DNA from: Lysobacteraceae bacterium
GTDB taxonomy: Bacteria; Pseudomonadota; Gammaproteobacteria; Xanthomonadales; Xanthomonadaceae
Direction: 5' to 3'
Assembly: GCA_016789405.1 (NCBI GenBank)
Contig: JAEUPQ010000019.1
Coordinates: 62,001-126,000 of the forward strand
Length of the DNA stretch: 64,000 bases
This document shows, piece by piece, positions 55,742 through 64,000 of this stretch. Each line of letters starts with the position of its first letter. Position 1 is the stretch's first letter. Position numbers and translations under genes: made by a program. The notes beneath the pieces were generated by a model, which did not search any database, had not been told where the DNA came from, and worked only from the letters and a program-made list of their open reading frames with translations.

Positions 55742-57607
55742 TCACTCGATCCGCACGTCATCCAGCACGAAGGTGAACGCGCCTTCGGGGTTGCCGGCGG
55801 TGAAGGCAATGGCGCGCACGCGGCTGAGGTCCGCGCCGGGGAAGTTCTTCAGCGGCACGCGGACTTCCTTCCACTCGGCGGACGATTCGAACATCTGCAT
55901 GCTCGGCATCTGCTGGTTGCCGTGGAACAGCATCAGCGTGTAGCGGCGGCCGTCACCGCGGACGCGGAACACCAGGTCCTTGCGCGAGGACAGGTCGGCG
56001 AGCTGCATCGGCAGCTTCGAGGGGAACACCATCGCGCCCGACCACGGGAAGGCGAAGCCGGCCTTGATCTCGCCGCTGACTTCCAGCGCACCGGCGCTGC
56101 CGTTCGCACCGCCTGCGATGCGACGCAGCTGGCCCACGGAAGCACCGCCGGCCATCTTGTCGGTGGTCGACATCCAGCCGGCGCCGAAATTCGCCGGCAA
56201 CATGCCGGCGGCATTCGCGACCACTTCGGCGTCGAAGTCGGACACCACGGTCTGCGCGGGCAGCGCTTCGCCGACCGGGATGCTGGTCTCGCCGGCAGCA
56301 GGACGCTTGCGCTCGACGGCGTAGCCGTTCTTCCACACGGTGACGATGGCGCGTGAGGCACGGATGTCGACGGTCGGATCACCTTCGACCAGCACCATGT
56401 CCGCACGCAGGCCCGGCGCGATGCGACCGCGATCGCCCAGGTTGAAGCGACGCGCGGGCACCGAGGTCGCGGCAGCCAGCGCTTCGACCGGCGACAGGCC
56501 GGCGCGGGTCAGCAGTTCCAGTTCGCCGTGCATGCTCGCGCCGTGCGCGGTGCCCGGGTTGCCCGCGTCCGTGCCTGCCAGCACGTCGACGCCGGCGGCA
56601 TGCAGCGCCCGCACGTTGGCGATGGCATCGGCGAGGATCTTCGGCTTCGGTCCGCCGCTGCCGAACGTCGCCTTCAGGCTGTCGCGCTGTTCCTTGGTCA
56701 GCCACGGCGAGAGGTTCGCATCGTCGACCAGCTTCGCGCCTTCCCCGGCCTGCGACATGGTGCCGAGCACCGACAGCGTCGGGATCACGAACGCCTTTCG
56801 GCGCTTCGCGGCCGCGACGAACGCCTCGTCTCCGGGTTCGCCGAACATGTGCACCAGGCCATCGGCGCCAGCCTCGATCGCCGCAGTGCCGTCGCGCAGG
56901 CGGGAGACGTGGACCACCGCCAGCGTCTTGCCCGCATGCGCGGCGTCGATCGCACCCTTGGCCTGCGCGTGGGTGATCGTCGGGATGCGCCGGGTCTCGC
57001 TGTGCGCGCTGAAGTCTTCGAGGATGATCTTGATGTAGTCGGAACCTTCCGCGATGCGGCCGGCGACGAACGCGGCCGGATCCCCGTTCGCGTCGAGCGT
57101 CGGCACCTTCATGCCGTACTGCGTGCCATGACCGCCGGGTGCGGTGACGGCAGCGCCCGCGCTCCACAGGTCGGCCTGCTGCGTGCGCGCCAGCGACTCG
57201 CGTTCGCGCTTGAGCTGCGGCAGGCGGTTCCAGTCACCGAGCATGTCCAGCTCGGCGGTGACGCCGAAGCGCAGCGCGTCGCCCTGGGCCTCGCCCCAGC
57301 TGTGCGCATGCGCGTCGATCAGGCCCGGATACAGCGTCTTGCCGCTGCCGTCAACACGCGCCACGCCATCCGGCACCGCGCCCTTGCCGCCGACCGCAGC
57401 GACGCGGCCATCGATCACCAGCACGCGGGTCGCGGGCAGCACACGGACGCCGTCGAAGACGCGGACGTTGTCGATCAGCACGTCGTTGGCGGGGTCGCTG
57501 TCGCGCGCGGACGGCGCGGCGCCATTGGCGCTGGACACCGATGCCGCGATGGCGACGGCGATCGCGACTGCAAACGGCAGGCGTCGTGAAGAGGCACGGG
57601 GGGACAT
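55742..57607 (-). CDS. Exported amidohydrolase fused to a CIA30-type domain
   Basis: 621 aa. A signal peptide (VAIAVAIAASVSSANG) precedes an amidohydrolase (about 40-430: LYPGLIDAHAHSWG with the HxH metal motif, VVHVS, GLVHMFGEPGDEAF, VLAGTDAGNPG). It ends in a C-terminal domain (about 455-621: MAGGASVGQLRRIAGGANGSAGALEVSGEI...FPWSGAMVFPS...ADLSSRKDLVFRVRGDG) like CIA30/ubiquinone-related beta-sandwiches. Substrate unknown; periplasmic. It is downstream of the DesKR-like pair, 148 bp, so may be co-regulated. Confidence 0.85.
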   Translation of the reverse strand: MSPRASSRRLPFAVAIAVAIAASVSSANGAAPSARDSDPANDVLIDNVRVFDGVRVLPATRVLVIDGRVAAVGGKGAVPDGVARVDGSGKTLYPGLIDAHAHSWGEAQGDALRFGVTAELDMLGDWNRLPQLKRERESLARTQQADLWSAGAAVTAPGGHGTQYGMKVPTLDANGDPAAFVAGRIAEGSDYIKIILEDFSAHSETRRIPTITHAQAKGAIDAAHAGKTLAVVHVSRLRDGTAAIEAGADGLVHMFGEPGDEAFVAAAKRRKAFVIPTLSVLGTMSQAGEGAKLVDDANLSPWLTKEQRDSLKATFGSGGPKPKILADAIANVRALHAAGVDVLAGTDAGNPGTAHGASMHGELELLTRAGLSPVEALAAATSVPARRFNLGDRGRIAPGLRADMVLVEGDPTVDIRASRAIVTVWKNGYAVERKRPAAGETSIPVGEALPAQTVVSDFDAEVVANAAGMLPANFGAGWMSTTDKMAGGASVGQLRRIAGGANGSAGALEVSGEIKAGFAFPWSGAMVFPSKLPMQLADLSSRKDLVFRVRGDGRRYTLMLFHGNQQMPSMQMFESSAEWKEVRVPLKNFPGADLSRVRAIAFTAGNPEGAFTFVLDDVRIE

Positions 57608-57754
57608 GGCGAACTCCTTGAGGTGGGACGGAATGGGCGGGATGACGCTGATGGAGGGACAGGACGACCCAGTGCGGCCGATGTGACCGGCCGGTTCGGT
57701 CGGGGTGCAGACAGCGCGACGAGCGCTATCCGGTGTCGTTGCGACCGGGGCGCA

Positions 57755-58357
57755 TCACAGCCACCCCTTCTGACGTGCGAGGCGATACGCCTCGATGCGG
57801 TTGCCGACGCCGAGCTTGCCGATGGCCTCGGACAGGTAATTGCGCACCGTGCCCTGCGACAGGCTGAGCTGCGTCGCAATCTCGCCGGCGGACAGGCCTT
57901 CGCCGGCCAGGCGCAGCACCTGGCGTTCGCGGTCGTTGAGCGGATCGGGCTCCGACCAGGCTTCCAGCGCGAGCTGCGCATCGATCGCGCGACCGCCGCG
58001 ATGCACCTTGCGCAGGGCTTCGGCGAGGTCTTCCGCCGGTGCGTCCTTCAGCAGATAGCCGGACACGCCGGCATCGAGCGCGCGGCGCAGGAAGCCGGCG
58101 CGCGCGAACGTGGTCACGATCACCACCTTCGTCGGCAGTTCGTGGCGCTGGATGCGCTGCGCGAGTTCCAGACCGCTCAGGCCGGGCATTTCGATGTCGG
58201 TGACCAGCAGGTCGGGCTTGAGGCGCTGTATTTCGCGCCATGCGCTCTCGCCGTCGGGCGCGGCGCCGAGCACTTCGATGTCGGTTTCCAGCGACAGCAG
58301 CGCGGTGAGCGCGCCGCGCACCATCGCCTGGTCTTCGGCGAGCAGGATGCGGATCAT
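57755..58357 (-). CDS. LuxR/NarL-type response regulator (DesR-like)
   Basis: 200 aa. Receiver with Asp54 (LVTDIEMPG) and Lys103 in SGYLLKDAPAED; LuxR-type HTH GLSAGEIATQLSLSQGTVRNYLSEAIGKLGVGNRIEAYRLA. Partner of the kinase directly upstream (four-base overlap). It could bind the palindrome at 61416-61433 upstream of the ABC exporter. Confidence 0.93.
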   Translation of the reverse strand: MIRILLAEDQAMVRGALTALLSLETDIEVLGAAPDGESAWREIQRLKPDLLVTDIEMPGLSGLELAQRIQRHELPTKVVIVTTFARAGFLRRALDAGVSGYLLKDAPAEDLAEALRKVHRGGRAIDAQLALEAWSEPDPLNDRERQVLRLAGEGLSAGEIATQLSLSQGTVRNYLSEAIGKLGVGNRIEAYRLARQKGWL

Positions 58358-59574
58358 GCGTTCACCGCCTTGGCCGCGTCACCGGCCGCCTTGAGCGGCA
58401 GGCGCGCCTCGATGCGCGTGCCCTCGCCGCGTTGCGATTCGATGCGCAGACGCCCGCCCAGCGCCTCGATGCGCTCACGCATGCCGCCCAGGCCGTTGCC
58501 GGGGACGATGGCGCCGCCGCGGCCATCGTCGACGATGCGCAGCACGGCTTCTCCGCCGATGGTTTCGAGTTCGATCCGCGCACTGCGGGCACGCGCATGG
58601 CGCTGGATGTTGGTCACGGCTTCGCGCACGGTCATCGCCAGCGCGGTTTCGACATCGGCCTGCAGCGCACCGCCTTCCAGCCAGCGCGGATCGACCTGCG
58701 AAACGAACGACACGCCGTCGGTTTCGAGCAGCAGCTTCGCCGAGACCAGTTCAGCGGCGATGCCTGCGGCGCGGATGCCGGTGACCGCCGATCGCACCTG
58801 CGCGAGCGCCTCGCGCGCCACGCGGCTGACTTCGGCGATCTCGCGCTGTGCGGCTGCACGCGCCTCGGCGGCGCGCGTGTCGCTGCCTTCGCCGCGCGCC
58901 AGCAGTTTCGAGGCCAGGTCGCTCTTCAGCGCCACCAGCGACAGGGTGTGGCCGAGCAGGTCGTGCAGGTCTCGGCCGATGCGCTCGCGCTCGGCCAGGG
59001 TGGCGAGGCGACGCACTTCGTCGTGGCTGAGCTTGAGCTCGACGCGCTTGCGCAGGTTCTCGACGAAGTGGTACTGGCCGAAGAACACGCCCAGCGAAAC
59101 CAGCAGCGTGATCAGGAACACGAAGACCGGGATGTCCAGCAGTGTGGTTTCCAGCAGCAGGCCACCGAGGATCAGCACGGCCCAGGCCATGCGCGACCAC
59201 AACGTCCTGCCGATGCCCGCCGCGAAACCGATCGCGTAGATGGTGTAGGCGTTGGCGAAGGGATTGACCGGCATCAGCGCATAGCCGATGCCGGCGATGG
59301 CCAGCATGCAGGCGAGCTTGCCGCCGAACTCGAAGCGATACGCGGCGAAATACAGCGGCAGGAACACTGCGATCGACAGCAGGGTCGGCCACATCACTTC
59401 GCTCGCATCGCCGACCCAGCCGCCGCGCGCATCGGCCAGCCAGCCCAGCACGAATGGCATGAACAGGAAGGCCAGGTAGCCCAGCGTGAAGAAGGGCATC
59501 CAGCCCAGTCCGAGCGACTCCGGGATCAGGCGACCGCGCCAGCGCAGCAACAGGGACGTGAGGGTTCCGGACAT
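58354..59574 (-). CDS. DesK-like sensor histidine kinase
   Basis: 406 aa. Five or six membrane helices (about residues 25-170), a coiled region, then HisKA_3 phosphoacceptor RERIGRDLHDLLGHTLSLVALK with His204, and ATPase motifs N-box VREAVTNIQRHARA, G1 DDGRGGA, G2 GNGLGGMRERIEALGG. DesK-type kinases report membrane order. Directly downstream of the ABC-2 exporter, which it may control. Confidence 0.92.
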   Translation of the reverse strand: MSGTLTSLLLRWRGRLIPESLGLGWMPFFTLGYLAFLFMPFVLGWLADARGGWVGDASEVMWPTLLSIAVFLPLYFAAYRFEFGGKLACMLAIAGIGYALMPVNPFANAYTIYAIGFAAGIGRTLWSRMAWAVLILGGLLLETTLLDIPVFVFLITLLVSLGVFFGQYHFVENLRKRVELKLSHDEVRRLATLAERERIGRDLHDLLGHTLSLVALKSDLASKLLARGEGSDTRAAEARAAAQREIAEVSRVAREALAQVRSAVTGIRAAGIAAELVSAKLLLETDGVSFVSQVDPRWLEGGALQADVETALAMTVREAVTNIQRHARARSARIELETIGGEAVLRIVDDGRGGAIVPGNGLGGMRERIEALGGRLRIESQRGEGTRIEARLPLKAAGDAAKAVNA

Positions 59575-59632
59575 GGCGGTTCGCGACGGGGATGGAAGGA
59601 CGAGGCAATCGATCAGGGTAATGCAGCGATGC

Positions 59633-60400
59633 TCAGGCGGCGAGCCGGCGGCGCGCGAGTCCGGCGAACAGCGCGGTGATGCCGACCAGCACGCCGAGGT
59701 GCACCGCGAGCTGGCCGCCGCCGTCCATGCCGATCACCTTCAGCGCGATCTGCGCGTGGTGGTAGGCAGGCCACACGGGCGCCATGCCCGAAATCCACGA
59801 AGGCAGGAGCTTCAGCGGCAGCCACAGGCCGGACAGGAAGGCCATCGGCAGGAACAGCATGTTGATCACCGCCGGTGCGCCCTGGCCGCCGACCAGCGTG
59901 CCGACGAACAGGCCGATGGCGCAGAACGGCAGCACGCCCAGCGTGCTCACCAGCGCGAGCAGCAGCCACTGCCCGGCCGGCAGCGAAACCCCGCCCAGCG
60001 TGGCGGCCAGCACCGCCAGCAGCACGAAGATCGCCGACGCGAACAGCACCGCCGTGACCATCTTCGCCGCGAGGTACGCACCCGGCGGCATCGGCAGCGC
60101 GCGCTTGTAGACCAGCAGGCCCTGCTCGCGCTCCATCGCCACGGTCACGCCGAAGCCGAACAGGCCGGCGCCCATCGCGCCGAACACGCCGTAGGTGGCG
60201 AGCAGGTAGCGCGCGGCATCGCCGCTGCCCTTGTTGAGCACCACGCCGAACAGCACGTAGAACAGGGCCGGGAACAACAGGGTCGGAATCACGTAGGACG
60301 GCGTGCGCAGCAGGCGGCGCCATTCGTACCAGGCTTCGAGCGCGTAGCTGCGCAGCGGCGAATGCGTGGAGCCGGCGGTCATTGCGGTGGTGGCGTTCAT
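59633..60400 (-). CDS. ABC-2 type permease
   Basis: 255 aa with six helices; family features EWRRLLRTPSYVIPTLLFPALFYVLFG and a long middle loop MEREQGLLVYKRALPMPPGAYLAAKMV. Pairs with the ATPase by the ATGA overlap at 60400. Such ABC-2 exporters often move polysaccharide, lipids or drugs; substrate unknown. Confidence 0.9.
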   Translation of the reverse strand: MNATTAMTAGSTHSPLRSYALEAWYEWRRLLRTPSYVIPTLLFPALFYVLFGVVLNKGSGDAARYLLATYGVFGAMGAGLFGFGVTVAMEREQGLLVYKRALPMPPGAYLAAKMVTAVLFASAIFVLLAVLAATLGGVSLPAGQWLLLALVSTLGVLPFCAIGLFVGTLVGGQGAPAVINMLFLPMAFLSGLWLPLKLLPSWISGMAPVWPAYHHAQIALKVIGMDGGGQLAVHLGVLVGITALFAGLARRRLAA

Positions 60401-61338
60401 CAGGCGGCCTCGCGGTCGTGGGCGGAATCGGTGTCGCGGGTGAGTGCGAGGAAAGCGTCGGCCAGGCCGGCGCGACGGATGTCCAGTTCGCTGAGCGCGG
60501 CGTCTTCCGCCAGCAGGCGGCGGACCACGTCCTCGGCGGTATCGGCGACGATCTCGACGCGCGCACCCTCGCGGGTGGCGGCGCGCACGCCGGGCCAGCC
60601 GGCGACCAGCGCGACATCCAGCGCCGACAGGCAGCGGATGCGCCGCTGCGAGACGCGTGCGCGCACCTCGTCCATCGCACCATCGGCGACCACGCGGCCG
60701 CGATCGAGCACCACCACGCGGTCGGCGAGCGCCTCGGCCTCTTCCAGGTAGTGCGTGGTCAGCAGCACCCCGGTGCCGCCGGCGACCAGTTCGCGGATCG
60801 TCGCCCACATGCGCTGGCGCGCGTCGATGTCCAGGCCCGTGGTCGGTTCGTCGAGGAACAGCAGCTCGGGATTGCCGCAGATCGCCAGCGCGAACTGCAC
60901 GCGACGCTGCTGCCCGCCGGACAACCGGCCGTAGCGGCGATCCATCAGGCCGTCGAGCCCGGCCATGGCCATGCAATCGGCCACGCTGCGCGGCTGCGGG
61001 TAGTAGCTGCGCGTCAGTTCGAGCAGTTCGGCCACCTTCGCGCTGTCGGGAATGCCGGCGGACTGCAGCATCACGCCGATGCGACGACGGGCGGCCATGT
61101 CGCCCGGCGGCAGGCCCAGCACTTCTGCCTCGCCGGCATCGGCGGCGATCAGGCCGAGCAGGACGGCGATCGAGGTGCTTTTGCCGGCGCCGTTGGCGCC
61201 CAGCACCGACAGCACTTCGCCGTGACCGATGGAGAAACCCACCCCGTCGAGCGCGGTGATGTTGCGATAGGCCTTGCGCACGCCGTGGAGGCGGGCAAGC
61301 GATGCGGCGAGCGGGGCGAGCGGAACGTCGGAGGTCAT
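60400..61338 (-). CDS. ABC-2 transporter ATP-binding protein
   Basis: 312 aa. Walker A GANGAGKST, signature LSGGQQRRVQFALAI, Walker B LLFLDEPTTGLD, H-loop TTHYLEEAEAL. The 90-residue C-terminal extension (ARVSQRRIRCLSALDVALVAGWPGVRAATREGARVEIVADTAEDVVRRLL) is typical of CcmA/DrrA-like ATPases. Start ATG 61338 (MTSDVP), with GGAGG upstream. Divergent from the HlyD-type gene; a palindrome lies in the shared promoter region. Confidence 0.93.
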   Translation of the reverse strand: MTSDVPLAPLAASLARLHGVRKAYRNITALDGVGFSIGHGEVLSVLGANGAGKSTSIAVLLGLIAADAGEAEVLGLPPGDMAARRRIGVMLQSAGIPDSAKVAELLELTRSYYPQPRSVADCMAMAGLDGLMDRRYGRLSGGQQRRVQFALAICGNPELLFLDEPTTGLDIDARQRMWATIRELVAGGTGVLLTTHYLEEAEALADRVVVLDRGRVVADGAMDEVRARVSQRRIRCLSALDVALVAGWPGVRAATREGARVEIVADTAEDVVRRLLAEDAALSELDIRRAGLADAFLALTRDTDSAHDREAA

Positions 61339-61415
61339 GGCCGGTCCTTGTGTCGTGATGGGCACAGTCTCCGGATGCCACGGTCCCGGCGGCAGTCGCG
61401 GCCGTCAGCCATCGG

Positions 61416-61433
61416 AGGTGACAAACGTCACCT
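61416..61433. promoter_or_regulatory. Operator-like palindrome in the divergent ABC promoter
   Basis: AGGTGAC-aaac-GTCACCT, a perfect 7-bp inverted repeat, 78-95 bp upstream of the leftward ABC-2 ATPase and about 106-123 bp upstream of the rightward HlyD-type gene. The spacing of 4 fits dimer sites of NarL/DesR-type regulators. Candidate binding site for the regulator at 57755. Confidence 0.6.
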
Positions 61434-61538
61434 GACGCCGACGGACCCGGCCCGATATGCTGGCGCCGCACTGCATCCGGCGCGCCGACGACTGCGTTAC
61501 GTCCCGAGCGCCCCCTTCCCGCCTTGCCACGGACCGTC

Positions 61539-62798
61539 ATGAGCACCCCCACCCCCTCCAACGACCCGCTGTCCCAGCTCCGCATTGACCGCAGCCAGGG
61601 CGCGCGCAAACCGCGCCGCAAGCGTTGGCCATGGGTGGTGGGCGGCCTGGCGGTCGTCATCGCAGGCCTGGTCGCGATGTCCGCGAACCGCCCGCTGGCC
61701 GTGCAGGTCGCTGTGGCGCGCGACGCCGCCGATCCGGCCAATGCTTCGCTGCTCGACGCCTCGGGCTTCATCGTCGCCCGCCGCATCGCCACGGTATCGA
61801 GCAAGACCACGGGCCGCGTGCGCGAGGTGCTGATCGAGGAGGGCCAGCGCGTCGAGGCCGGCCAGGTGCTCGCGACGCTCGATCCGATCGACGCCGATGC
61901 GCAGCGCGCGCTGGCCGATGCGCAGCTCGCCGCCTCGCAGAGCCAGATCGCGCAGGTCGAAGCGCAGCTCGCCGAAGCCGAAGCGACCGCACGCAGGTTG
62001 TCCGCACTGGTGAAGGACAAGCTGGTCTCGCGCCAGCAGTACGATCAGGCCGTCGCCCAGCGCGACGCACTCCGCGCCTCGCTGGTCAGCGCCCGACGCA
62101 GCACCGATGTCGCAGGGCGACAGCGCGACGTCGCCGCGATCGGCGTGGACAACACCATCGTCCGCGCGCCCTTCGCCGGCGTGATCACCGCCAAGGCCGC
62201 GCAGCCGGGCGAAATCGTCTCGCCGATCTCCGCCGGCGGCGGCTTCACCCGCACCGGCATCGGCACCATCGTCGACATGGATTCGCTGGAGATCGAGGTC
62301 GACGTCAACGAGGCCTACATCGGCCGCGTCCAGCCGGGCATGCCGGTGGAAGCGGTGCTCAACGCCTATCCCGACTGGAAGGTCCCGGCCGAGGTCATCG
62401 CGATCATTCCCGCCGCCGACCGCAGCAAGGCCACGGTGAAAGTGCGCATCGCGCTGAAGCTGCGCGACGCGAAGATCGTGCCCGACATGGGCGTGCGCGT
62501 GAGCTTCCTCGAAAAGGCCGCGCCGGGTGCGCCGAAACCGACCGGCGTGTGGGTGCCTTCGCGCTCGATCCGGCTGGCCGAAGGCGAGACGGCGGCGAAA
62601 GCCACGCGCGGCACCGTGTTCGTGATCGCCGACGGCAAGGCGCAGGCGCGAGACGTCGAACTGGCCGATTCCCGCGACAGCGACCGCCGCGTGGCCTCGG
62701 GACTGAAACCCGGTGAGCGCATCGTCGACGATGCCTCGAAGATCGAAGACGGCCAGCGCGTGACCGTGATCGACCCCAAGGCCAAGGACGCGAAGTGA
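61539..62798 (+). CDS. HlyD/MacA-type adaptor subunit, second copy
   Basis: 419 aa. One N-terminal helix (WPWVVGGLAVVIAGLVAMSA), lipoyl half-motifs (SSKTTGRVREVLIEEGQRVEAGQVLATLD, VRAPFAGVITAKAAQPGEIVSP), a coiled coil between them and a beta-barrel domain. It is adjacent to a MacB-like ATPase and permease, forming a second adaptor-linked exporter. ATG 61539 (MSTPTPS) was chosen. Confidence 0.92.
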   Translation: MSTPTPSNDPLSQLRIDRSQGARKPRRKRWPWVVGGLAVVIAGLVAMSANRPLAVQVAVARDAADPANASLLDASGFIVARRIATVSSKTTGRVREVLIEEGQRVEAGQVLATLDPIDADAQRALADAQLAASQSQIAQVEAQLAEAEATARRLSALVKDKLVSRQQYDQAVAQRDALRASLVSARRSTDVAGRQRDVAAIGVDNTIVRAPFAGVITAKAAQPGEIVSPISAGGGFTRTGIGTIVDMDSLEIEVDVNEAYIGRVQPGMPVEAVLNAYPDWKVPAEVIAIIPAADRSKATVKVRIALKLRDAKIVPDMGVRVSFLEKAAPGAPKPTGVWVPSRSIRLAEGETAAKATRGTVFVIADGKAQARDVELADSRDSDRRVASGLKPGERIVDDASKIEDGQRVTVIDPKAKDAK

Positions 62799-63505
62799 CC
62801 GTCATGGACAACGCGACGCGACCGCTGGTCGAGATCCGCACACTGACCAAAGTCTACACGCGCGGCAGGCAGCAGGTGCCGGTGCTGCACGGCATCGACC
62901 TGGACATCCCGCGCGGCGATTTCGTGGCGCTGATGGGTCCGTCCGGCTCCGGCAAGACCACGCTGCTGAACATCATCGGCGGCCTCGACACGCCCAGCGA
63001 CGGCCGCCTGCTGGTCAACGGCGTGGCGATCGAAGACCTTGCCGCCGACGACCTCGCGGCCTGGCGCGCCGACACGGTCGGCTTCATCTTCCAGAGCTAC
63101 AACCTGATGCCGGTGCTCACCGCGCAGAAGAACGTGGAACTGCCGCTGCTGCTCACCGACATGGGTGCAGCCGAGCGCACGAAGCGCGCGAAGATCGCGC
63201 TCGACCTCGTCGGCCTGGGCGACCGCGCGCGACACAAGCCGAACGAACTCTCCGGCGGCCAGCAGCAGCGCGTCGCGATCGCCAGGGCGCTGGTCTCCGA
63301 CCCGCTGCTGCTGATCTGCGACGAACCCACCGGCGACCTCGACCGCAAGACCGCCGACGAAGTGCTGCGACTGCTGCAGACCCTCAACCGCGAGTACGGC
63401 AAGACCATCGTCATGGTCACCCACGACCCGAAGGCCGCCGAATACGCGCGTCGCACCGTGCACCTCGACAAGGGCCGCCTCGTCGACGAACCGGTGCATC
63501 ACTGA
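62795..63505 (+). CDS. ABC transporter ATP-binding protein (MacB type)
   Basis: 236 aa. Walker [11 protein letters not shown]-loop [11 protein letters not shown], signature [15 protein letters not shown], Walker [14 protein letters not shown]-loop VTHDP. A GTG start at 62795 overlaps the adaptor's stop and has AAGGA seven bases upstream; ATG 62804 is an alternative. It is active by motif content. Confidence 0.93.
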   Translation: MTVMDNATRPLVEIRTLTKVYTRGRQQVPVLHGIDLDIPRGDFVALMGPSGSGKTTLLNIIGGLDTPSDGRLLVNGVAIEDLAADDLAAWRADTVGFIFQSYNLMPVLTAQKNVELPLLLTDMGAAERTKRAKIALDLVGLGDRARHKPNELSGGQQQRVAIARALVSDPLLLICDEPTGDLDRKTADEVLRLLQTLNREYGKTIVMVTHDPKAAEYARRTVHLDKGRLVDEPVHH

Positions 63506-63512
63506 GGCCGCC

Positions 63513-64000
63513 ATGAAATACGTCGGACTGGTGCTTTCCGGACTGCTGCGCAGGAAACTGCGCACCGGGCTCACGCTGCTGTCGCTGATCGCCGCGTTCA
63601 CCCTGCTCGGCCTGCTGCAGGCCGTGAATTCGCTGTTCGGCGGCGCGGCCGATTTCCTCGGCGCCAATCGCCTCATCACCCAGGCCTCCACCTCGTTCAC
63701 CCAGCCGCTGCCGATGCGCCTGCTGCCGCAGATCGAAGCCGTGCCGGGCGTCGAGTCGGTGATGCACTCGCAGTTCTTCGGCGGCGTGTACCAGGACGGG
63801 CGCGGCTTCTTCCCGCAATTCGCGGTCAACCCGCAGCGACTGCGCGACACCTACCCCGAATGGACGATGTCCGAGGACGGCTGGCGCCAGTTCATCTCCA
63901 CCCGCGACGGCGCCATCGTCGGCAAGAACCTCGCCGAGACCAACGGCTGGAAGGTCGGCGACATCGTGCCGCTGAATTCCTTCATCTGGACCAAGGCCGA
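63513..64000 (+). CDS. FtsX/MacB-like ABC permease (3' end outside window)
   Basis: First 162 codons only. MKYVGLVLSGLLRRKLRTGLTLLSLIAAFTLLGLLQAVNSLFGG is the N-terminal helix, followed by the MacB_PCD-type periplasmic domain (IEAVPGVESVMHSQFFGG). It continues past the right edge. Third gene of the second HlyD-linked exporter. Confidence 0.9.
   Translation, partial: MKYVGLVLSGLLRRKLRTGLTLLSLIAAFTLLGLLQAVNSLFGGAADFLGANRLITQASTSFTQPLPMRLLPQIEAVPGVESVMHSQFFGGVYQDGRGFFPQFAVNPQRLRDTYPEWTMSEDGWRQFISTRDGAIVGKNLAETNGWKVGDIVPLNSFIWTKA

Overview
This is a GC-rich bacterial chromosome segment. Gene content and order fit a gammaproteobacterium of the Xanthomonadaceae/Lysobacteraceae (Lysobacter-like). 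The evidence is a complete F-type ATP synthase operon next to glmU with glmS further along on the same strand, an E3 subunit carrying its own lipoyl domain beside aceF, yajQ, a DUF1415 gene, and GTAGGGyGGGC-type palindromes. No rRNA, tRNA, CRISPR array, transposase or integrase gene was found. Genus placement is inference.

Layout. 1-1793: 3'-truncated sensor kinase. 2259-5103: membrane-anchored AraC regulator, an NTF2/DJ-1 fusion and a small NTF2-like protein. 5303-7147: glmS. 7204-15063: an efflux system read to the right from a textbook sigma-54 promoter preceded by three phased palindromes. It encodes an HlyD adaptor, a 92-aa unknown protein, an ABC ATPase, two FtsX/MacB-like permeases, an NtrC-type activator and its kinase, so the operon carries its own activator. 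15124-16538: methyltransferase and VanW-like gene. 16587-18985: a lower-GC block with attC recombination sites, which is an integron cassette array without an integrase (CALIN), all cassettes reading leftward. 19512-20885: glmU. 20975-23400: membrane glycosyltransferase-like protein plus GtrA. 23551-30835: atpIBEFHAGDC with a promoter, terminator and REP-like palindromes in two intergenic gaps.

31098-36735: DUF2061 protein, a racemase/lpd/aceF operon, DUF1801 and VOC proteins. 36934-38796: two tandem paralogous exported proteins of unknown function, with a 27-bp palindrome in the leader and a long hairpin between them. 39019-42972: EamA transporter, OmpA-like lipoprotein, then yajQ, a CDI-immunity-like protein, DUF1415 and a small exported protein. 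43036-45495: HAD phosphatase, RsuA-type pseudouridine synthase, RsmC-like methyltransferase. 45624-46866: ECF sigma factor and membrane protein. 46918-48711: exported beta-helix protein. 48879-52153: YbbAP-like ABC exporter. 52314-52781: AAC(3)-I-like acetyltransferase. 52840-55692: exported protein and two related multi-pass membrane proteins. 55742-61338: amidohydrolase-CIA30 fusion, DesKR-like two-component system and ABC-2 exporter. 61539-64000: a second HlyD/ABC/permease exporter, cut by the window end.

How it fits together. Housekeeping genes (ATP synthase, cell-wall precursor enzymes GlmU and GlmS, pyruvate dehydrogenase parts) are interleaved with several envelope-export systems, each with its own regulator. 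The glmU-glmS interval, compact in many gammaproteobacteria, holds about 12 kb of accessory DNA. The most notable items are the self-contained sigma-54 efflux circuit and the integrase-less cassette array.
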